Below the pieces are notes generated by a model. That model saw only the letters and a program-made list of their open reading frames with translations, was not told where the DNA came from and ran no database searches. 64,000 nucleotides of DNA from Anoplolepis gracilipes. Its lineage: Eukaryota; Arthropoda; Insecta; Hymenoptera; Formicidae. Every line of letters starts with the position of its first letter. The first letter of the stretch is position 1. Position numbers and translations under genes: made by a program. Shown here piece by piece: positions 12,245 to 64,000 of this stretch. The DNA is taken from positions 6,115,501-6,179,500 of the forward strand of contig NC_132983.1 in assembly GCF_047496725.1 (NCBI RefSeq). The letters run 5' to 3'.

Positions 12245-12477
12245 GGTGTGTGTATGTGTGTGCGTGTGTGTGTGTGTATGTATGTATGTATGTATGTGTA
12301 TGTATATATATTATCTCGAAGATTTCATACTAAATTTGTATAAAACAAAAATTTTTCTTGTAATTCAGCCATGTCAAGAGGTACGATTTAACACAAAATT
12401 ATCAAATTTACAAAATAGATAGATTCCTAAATGTCAAACTGTATATGACAGTGACGATGTTGATTATGAATCAAACA
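11169..12477. other. Convergent intergenic spacer with TA/TG microsatellite
   Basis: This separates the 3' ends of the convergent sniffer-like and BCL7 genes. It is AT-rich and contains a compound (TA)n(TG)n(TATG)n tract at about 12187-12308. Reading frames across that tract are repeat artefacts. I see no gene. Confidence 0.7.
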
Positions 12478-13533
12478 TTAGTCAGTCTTTAATCTCTTAG
12501 GTGCAGATTCACTATTTTGTGAATTGGAATCCTCCGAGAAACCCAAATGTGCAGAAAAATCTGTCAGTCCTTGGGAATCGCTAACAGTGGAAAAACCTAG
12601 AATAAGATCAACACATTTTATTAATCATCAACAATAATATTTCTTTTAATAAATCTTTAAAGCCAAACTCACATGTATTAGAATCTTCTGTAAGTCCAAA
12701 ATTAGAATTTGACGAATCTATTCCTGCTTTTCTTGGTAAACCATTCTCCTTATCAGAAACTGTTTTACTTTTCTTCTTCTGGAAAAATAAAACATTTACT
12801 ATTAATTATTTTCTTTCATTATAATTTTACTCATGATTCAAATTATCTTATATACTTGATCAAGAGTGGAAATTGGAACCCATTTGTATATTTTCATAGT
12901 TGTCTCTCCTATAGTAACCCATTTTTTTTCCCTGCAAGATACATTCAAAATGCTAATTAATTATTTACTTTTATATGAATAATATTAACAAAAGATGAAA
13001 GAAAAGCTATTGGCTATTTTTCATAGCAAAAAAAAATATATATATATATTATATATTTATTATTGTACAATAACAAATAATATAGCCATCCAATTAAATA
13101 ATGTAGCAATATTATATGCATATAGATATATGTTATAAAAGTTATAACATATGAAATAATGTAAGCTAAACTATCATTACATACAAAGAATAGTTTACAT
13201 AAAATACAAAGAATAAAGTAATTTTACTTTCAACAAATTAGCTCTTATTGCATGTGATAGTATTTACTACGATCTCATACTTAAAAACAAATACATAATT
13301 TAACTTCAATTATTAACAATTAATCTAAAAACTCTAAAAATAAAAGTTCTCTCCCTCATATGTTATCTTCTAAGCGAATGTAACAAATGACAATCGCAAG
13401 ACTTGGTAATTCTTCCTCTCCAAAGCTTCCATAGAAATACTTACCAGTGACGAACTTTATCGACTACCTGCATCACACGTTTAATGTCATCCTTGGCACG
13501 ACTACGGGTCTCTGCGCGCACTGACCGCGACAT
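12478..13533 (-). CDS. BCL7: BCL7-family subunit of the BAF (SWI/SNF) chromatin-remodelling complex, complete
   Basis: Four minus-strand exons, 13445-13533, 12856-12931, 12673-12778 and 12478-12596, give 129 residues with phases closing. Residues 1-55 form the conserved BCL7 N-terminal domain: MSRSVRAETRSRAKDD, KRVMQVVDKVRHWEKKWVTI, then TMKIYKWVPIS. The remainder is Lys/Ser/Asn-rich and disordered (KKKSK, EDSNSQNSES), ending APKRLKTD. BCL7 proteins contact the nucleosome-facing part of BAF-type complexes in the nucleus. A second in-frame ATG lies directly upstream (13536), so an extra Met is possible; MSRS is chosen because it is the family's usual start. The protein is shorter than human BCL7A-C. 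It is convergent with the sniffer-like gene and divergent from the C22orf39-like gene. Confidence 0.93.
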
Positions 13534-13536
13534 CAT

Positions 13537-13702
13537 ATTATTGTTTCTCGCACGATTAAATCACCGGTAATCGATTATTGCACCAGTCACTACACCAAAA
13601 ACACCGGGACATCCGTGAAGCTGCGGGTGAGATGGACAGGTTAGAAAAGTGACAGGAAGCCACCGACGAATACCGATTGTTTCGTGCTCGATATATATAA
13701 TA

Positions 13703-13762
<60 letters not shown>

Positions 13763-14806
13763 ATGAACACTATTCCATCCACCGATGTCTATATAATAAG
13801 TAGACGCACATACATATACATGTATTTGTGCCTTCGATGGTCTCACGAATACCACTCGCAATCATGGTGTAAATACCATGCTCGCGATTCGCGAATAGTA
13901 TAGGGAATATAATATACACCACTCCCAAGACTAGGGATATATCGGGTATATAAACAACCCGGCCATCAACTGGTAAAGTAAAGGTGCCTTTTCATGCTGA
14001 CGCTCGACGCTCATTTTTGGCGTCAAAACACATCACGTGATACAAAATTGACGAATTGGTATTTTTATTTTTGGTCACGTGATGTCTTTTGACGCTGAAA
14101 ATGAGTATCGAGCGTCAGCATGAAAAGACACCTTAAAGGTGCTTTTTTATGCTGACGCTCGACGATCATTTTTGGCGTCAAAACAGATCACGTGATCAAA
14201 ATTGACGAATTGGTATTTTTATTTTTGGTCACGTGATGTCTTTTAACGCCGAAAATGAGCGTCGAGCATCAGCATGAAAAGGCACCTTAAAGGTGCTTTT
14301 TTAGACTGACGTTCGACGCTCATTTTTGGCGTCAAAACAGATCACGTGATCAAAATTGACGAATTGGTATTTTTATTTTTGGTCACGTGATGTCTTTTGA
14401 CGCTGAAAATGAGCGTCGAGCGTCAGCATGAAAAGGCACCTTAATTCACCTCCAGCCGACAGAGGTCATCACAGTGTCTCCTGGAGATCGTCAAAGAAAA
14501 GAAATAAGGTTGGCAATTCTTACAATTATTCTCGATAGATATTAGAGATATGAACAATTAAATTTAGAACTTAGTACGCATATTAAAATATCGAGATAAG
14601 TTTGTTGAGCAAATTCTTTTTTTAAATTTTGTGCGACATACAATGATATCATATAATATATATTATGTTGCGTTTATCTATACTCTAACCTACATCTAAT
14701 CTATACCTGTAGCATGTTTGACATGTGTTCAGCAAATAGTAATGGATTTTATTCATTTGTGTAGAATTTAATGAAAGGTGTATGACTGAGACAAACTTTG
14801 ATAAAT
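13537..14806. other. Divergent intergenic region between BCL7 and the C22orf39-like gene
   Basis: About 1.27 kb that must hold both promoters. It contains an AT microsatellite (13688-13756), three tandem TTAA-flanked palindromic elements (13979-14444), and AT-rich sequence leading to the ATG at 14807. No coding frame is supported. Confidence 0.7.
13979..14444. repeat. Three head-to-tail copies of a TTAA-flanked palindromic MITE
   Basis: Three units of about 155 bp (13979-14134, 14135-14288, 14289-14441) each begin AAGGTGCYTTTTYAYGCTGA-like and end with the inverse complement (TCAGCATGAAAAGGCACC). The junctions read CACC-TTAA-AGGTG, and TTAA follows the last copy. TTAA target use is typical of piggyBac-class elements. 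Each unit carries two TCACGTGAT-type E-box palindromes near its middle. A fourth copy is at 24851-25003. Confidence 0.85.
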
Positions 14807-15679
14807 ATGAGCAAAGCTGAGGAAGAAAAAGTAAACCACGAAGATCGATGGATGGTACTTTATTACATTTTTCTTCTTATGTATCATCTTTTTATATTAT
14901 ATTATTTTATACATTCTCTGTCCAAAAAGAAACCGACTTTTTGAAAATAGACGAAACAAGTAACGTTATCTGCTTTATCTTATTGTTGTCGAAAGCGACA
15001 ATGTTCATTATTGTGTATAAATTTCATGCCATTTGGTCCATTAGAAGCCGAGTTAGAGTGCCAAGAGTTACAGTGCGTTTTGACGACTTTCCGTCGTCCT
15101 CATATAGCATGAAATTTGTACACAACAATATTCTATTTTTGAAAATTTCGGTTTCTTTTTGGACAGAGGATATATTATTCGAATATCTTATCAATTATAA
15201 ATTATATACTCTTTTGTTAGGTGAGGCCATGTATGATATACAAGGCCGAGTACGACGATTGTAGCAGTATAAGAGCTCGTTTCAATCAATATTTTATATT
15301 CGGCGAAACGCTCGATTGCAGTCAATGGAAGGCCGATTATGTCAATTGTTATGAATGGGAAAAAAATAAATCAGAAAAGGCATATGTATGTGTGCTATAA
15401 TATTTTAATATATAATCTTAATGTAGCACAAAATAATGTTGCGGAAAATTGCAGGAACAGCTGATCGCGAGCGAGAAGCAGCGGAGGAAGGAGCGTTTAC
15501 GCGCACATTATGAGAACGACGTCTGGGAGAAAAGGCAGAGACCGCCAGAGAACTGGAATGCTCCTTTACCCGAATGGATGCGAAAGGAGTTTGAGAACTC
15601 GTACCTGCATATAAGAAATCAGGAGATGAAGCAGAACAAGGAAATTTCCCAGCTTGATTCGAGATGCACTATTTTGTAA
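14807..15679 (+). CDS. C22orf39/UPF0545-family protein, complete
   Basis: Three exons, 14807-14854, 15221-15385 and 15455-15679, give 145 residues in closed phase. Exon 1 gives MSKAEEEKVNHEDRWM. Exon 2 gives RPCMIYKAEYDDC, then FNQYFIFGETLDCSQWK and NCYEWEK, with cysteines spaced as in human C22orf39 (UPF0545, described in mouse as the synaptic protein PANTS). Exon 3 is highly charged and helical (KQRRKERLRAHYENDVW), then RPPENWNAPLPEWM, ending DSRCTIL. The paired cysteines suggest a small CHCH-like fold; function in insects is not established. Intron 1 is almost filled by an inverted-repeat element (14916-15168). A candidate poly(A) signal AATAAA lies at 16107-16112, which would give a 3' UTR of about 430 bp. 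Confidence 0.85.
14916..15168. repeat. Inverted-repeat DNA transposon remnant in C22orf39-like intron 1
   Basis: The ends CTCTGTCCAAAAAGAAACCG (left) and CGGTTTCTTTTTGGACAGAG (right) are exact inverse complements. The complementarity extends inward (TGTGTATAAATTTCATGC against GCATGAAATTTGTACACA). At about 253 bp with no coding capacity it is a MITE. A single end fragment of the same family is at about 2928-2950. Confidence 0.8.
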
Positions 15680-17012
15680 CAATTAAGCAACGGATTTGAT
15701 GTTTAAGAGTAAGTAACATGTACATAATATGTATATATGTATTTATTATTTATTATATAAATCAAACTACATACATTGATATATATGTGTTATTTGGTGG
15801 TTTCAATATACACCATTGTGTATATTGAATTTTACTATATCTTTCCATGCAAACAATCATTTGACATTGCTTTGGATTTTATTGTGTCAAAAGGTGTGCA
15901 ACTGAAAGAAGAATGAGAACAATGTCGAAAGAAAACAATTGCAAAAGGACCTTCTCATATACCAAAGCATTGAATTGTTTTAAGTATTGTCTCGAGGGAT
16001 GCAGAACAGAAAATCGACATAAATTCCCATACCATTTTCTTTCAGCATTTATTTATTCATTTCTCGGCATAGTATTTCATCCAACGAACGGAAATCCAAG
16101 AGGAAAAATAAATACATAATGATGATCTTATTTTAGTGCCCTATGCACAAAAAGTCGGAAACTTTGTCACTACGCATTATCACCTAACGTTGGCTCTTAA
16201 TGGTCCGCGAAACTTCAAAAATTAGTTTTAATATTCTTATTTAGGAGAATTTCGACAAAGATTGTTTTTTCATTTTTCTTTAATTCTTTCATCCCTCTAA
16301 TAATTAATTAAAAATATTCATTTCCCGCCAAGTACCTATAGTCCTTATCGCGCTGAAGCGCTGCGCAGCTGCGGCTCGTTGGCAAACTCCGCGCATGCGC
16401 AGTGGAAGAACTGGTTTCCAAACGAAACCACCGGCCACAAGTGAATGCAATGACGTGTTTCGTGTAAAGTCGCCGATATCGGGCATGCGCAATTGGCTAT
16501 CTTATTTTTCTGTCACCGTCTCGCGATAAGTTTACGCCGATGTGGATGACAGTCCACAGTAGTAAAAAGAGACGGACGAGAGACGCGAAGCGGGAGAGAG
16601 AGAGAGAGAGCGGAAAGGACGCTTGACGTTTCGAACGCTTTGCGCGCGCGTCGGGCATCCCTGCTCCACTTCGCACCCTTTCTCCAGTTCCGCATCGGAG
16701 CACTGGCTCGTTGTTGCGTACGTGCGTATATATACGTACATACGCAACGCAACGCAACGCAACGCAACGCAACGCAGCGCGTATCCGTAGTGATTGTCGG
16801 CGTACACGAGACACCGTCAGTGAATGAATGACGTAACATCTGTGTACGGACATATCGGCCGGGCTTTATCGTTTTAAGTAAGACGGTAGTAAAGTCTGAA
16901 GTGAGTCTGAATCGAATCTCTCGCTCGACCTTTATTACGCGTCTCGTGCGCGCGCCGCGCGTTTCCCGCGGCACGTGCATCAGTGCGTTGTAGCATAGCA
17001 GTGCGACACGCA
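15680..17012. promoter_or_regulatory. 3' UTR of the C22orf39-like gene, then CpG-rich promoter/5' UTR of the PP2C gene
   Basis: To about 16130 is AT-rich 3' UTR. 16131-16310 is the left arm of a long inverted repeat. From 16340 the sequence turns CpG-rich (CGCGCATGCGCAG-type motifs). It then has a (GA)n tract at about 16591-16608 that could bind GAGA-type factors, and a seven-unit ACGCA pentamer array at 16742-16776. The composition fits a broad CpG-type promoter and 5' leader for the phosphatase; the exact start site cannot be read. Confidence 0.65.
16131..16310. repeat. Left arm of a long inverted repeat flanking PP2C exon 1
   Basis: About 180 bp starting TTTTAGTGCCCTATGCAC and ending CTAATAATTAATTA. 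It matches the inverse complement of 17931-18112 with only scattered mismatches. The outer ends point away from each other, as transposon termini would. Confidence 0.85.
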
Positions 17013-62350
<45,338 letters not shown>

Positions 62351-62380
62351 ATGCGTCTCCTTGAAGTTTGAGACGAATAT

Positions 62381-62437
<57 letters not shown>

Positions 62438-64000
62438 AATTATGACAAGCAGATTTAAAACGAAACGATGTAAATTATAGGTAGATTTTCAACGTTGCAT
62501 GCAAAGTCTGCGATAAGATTGCACTGGTCATTATGCATCGCGTAGCACGAAGCATTTTTATACTTATATCATAGAACGAATCCTCGAAGAAACGATACGA
62601 AATCCGCAAACGTCTTGAACCAGTATAATAAATCTTTTGTCGAGGATAGAGACACATGTGTCGCTTGCTGATAATATCACTTATTTTGAAAAAATACGAG
62701 AAAAAGATTATAATATTATATACTGCCATTATTTGACATTTCTCGCGATATACATATATGTATATTCCATGTCGTATTTCTGTGTATGTACATCCTAGAA
62801 GAGTAAAATTGAATGCATTCCTACGCGATTATATCACTAAAAATAGAATTCGTTTTGCAATGATTTGATTTTCGTGCTCGCGATCCGTAAAAGTGAGGTG
62901 TATTCTTTTTTATTTTATTTTTATTTTATTCTTTTTAACATCAAAATATGACAAATTCATATTTCTCTTTTTTATCGATAATATCTCTCAGAGCAATAGT
63001 TTTATTCAGAATAGAAAATGTGAGATTAGTTAAAATCATTCTTTTTTCTAGAAGGAATCGACGCATCTTTCTTTTTTAACATTCTATACTCTGGATGTTC
63101 TCAACGTTAATAGGCTTACAAATTGCAGTAGCATAATTACAATTGATCGAGTTTTAGATGACGGAAAGAATCATTTTTTTCTTACAAATTAATAAACTCA
63201 ATTTTATTGTAAAACCACAAAATTTTACGACTTATGTGCCAATCTGACAAACAACGAAACTTAAAAAATCGCGAATTAACGGAAGTAACGAATATGTCAG
63301 CAAAGATACCGCACGCGAGGAAACCTGTTTCTCTAATTGATTTTGAAATTGATTCTACTTAACCCGCATCGGCAGCGTCGCGAAAAGATTGAAATGCAAT
63401 GAGGGTAATAAAAAGCAGTTCTTCGTTGTAAAATGCTTTCCTGATTAACGGAAATATCGAATATCGAGTAGGCAAAGTTCACTAGCATAAAACTAGAAAA
63501 TAACTAGCATATTATTAAATATGCAATTTTTCTAAAAGCTTATTATATTCAAAAAGAAAGAGAATTTCTGAAAAGAACATAGTTTCTAAATAATTTATTT
63601 ATAGAAAAGAAAAATAGATAATATTGTCACAGAGTAATAATTAATAATAAATGTTTGACGTGCATTACATTTTAATTATTAAAGATTGAAAAATTAAAAT
63701 TTATTTTATGTTAATTAAATTAATGAAAGTAGCAAAGTGATTTTAGTATTAAAAAATTTTAATGTTAATTTGATTAATGAAAAAAGTCCAAATTATATAT
63801 TAATTTATTTAATAAGTAAATGGAAAATAATTTATTTGATAATCAAAGATGTTTAAAATTATTCTTTAATATTATGTTAAAATATTGTACATGACATAAC
63901 TGTCAGTTATTATTGTTCATTATAAATATTATCATTGGTATTACGAATAATTATCATTTACAAAGACACATAATGATTTTACTTTTTAAAAAATATTTAT
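62351..64000. other. Downstream of PP2C exon 8: 3' UTR or next intron
   Basis: Starts with an AT microsatellite (about 62383-62434), then AT-rich sequence to the window end. No coding frame or element that I can support. Whether it is 3' UTR plus intergenic DNA or the next intron depends on use of the donor at 62199. Confidence 0.6.

Noticed and set aside
12125..12422. Tyr-Ile/Cys-Val repeat frames
   Set aside because: Encoded by the TA/TG microsatellite in intergenic DNA.

Overview
The window is nuclear DNA from an insect, most likely a hymenopteran and plausibly an ant. The reasons are AT-rich intergenic DNA, CpG-rich promoters without CpG depletion, small GT-AG introns beside very large ones, many short non-autonomous DNA transposons, and an insect-type thioredoxin reductase that ends Ser-Cys-Cys-Ser with no selenocysteine codon. 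Order and species are inference; no marker sequence fixes them. Gene models were built by hand from reading frames, splice sites and phase, and every internal phase closes.

Left part (1-16.1 kb) is gene-dense. On the minus strand lie the 5' five exons of a CFAP251/WDR66-like ciliary WD40 protein (140-1320, running off the left edge) and a complete eight-exon thioredoxin reductase (2126-5312). On the plus strand, head to head with the reductase across about 136 bp, is a complete five-exon sniffer-type short-chain carbonyl reductase (5449-11168). Convergent to it is a four-exon BCL7-family subunit of the BAF/SWI-SNF complex (12478-13533, minus). Divergent from BCL7, across an array of three short TTAA-flanked elements, is a three-exon homologue of C22orf39/UPF0545 (14807-15679, plus).

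The rest (17-62 kb and beyond) is one large plus-strand gene: a PP2C-family Ser/Thr phosphatase of the PPM1E/PPM1F type. Seven exons lie between 17.0 and 26.7 kb. A roughly 34.7-kb intron follows, then an eighth exon at 61.4 kb that finishes the catalytic domain and carries an acidic, low-complexity tail. A strong donor inside that exon suggests the gene also continues beyond the window. A complete single-exon CFAP299 (C4orf22) homologue sits antisense inside intron 5 (22624-23340).

The giant intron has no convincing coding gene. It holds copies of several inverted-repeat transposon families (some nested in others), tandem and direct duplications, a long near-perfect hairpin cluster at 39.4-40.0 kb, a palindromic minisatellite at 57.9 kb, and scattered GC/CpG-rich islands that could be enhancers or alternative 5' exons. 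The island at 53.5-54.05 kb is the best candidate.

Functionally, thioredoxin reductase and sniffer are both linked to redox or carbonyl stress defence and share a promoter region with an E-box/CRE overlap. CFAP251 and CFAP299 are both axonemal. I found no prokaryotic-type system, CRISPR array or rRNA, and did not see a tRNA, though I could not run a tRNA search. The most unusual items are a U12-type intron in the reductase gene, a probable GC-AG intron in the CFAP251 gene, the nested CFAP299, a long inverted repeat bracketing the first exon of the phosphatase gene, and the element arrays.
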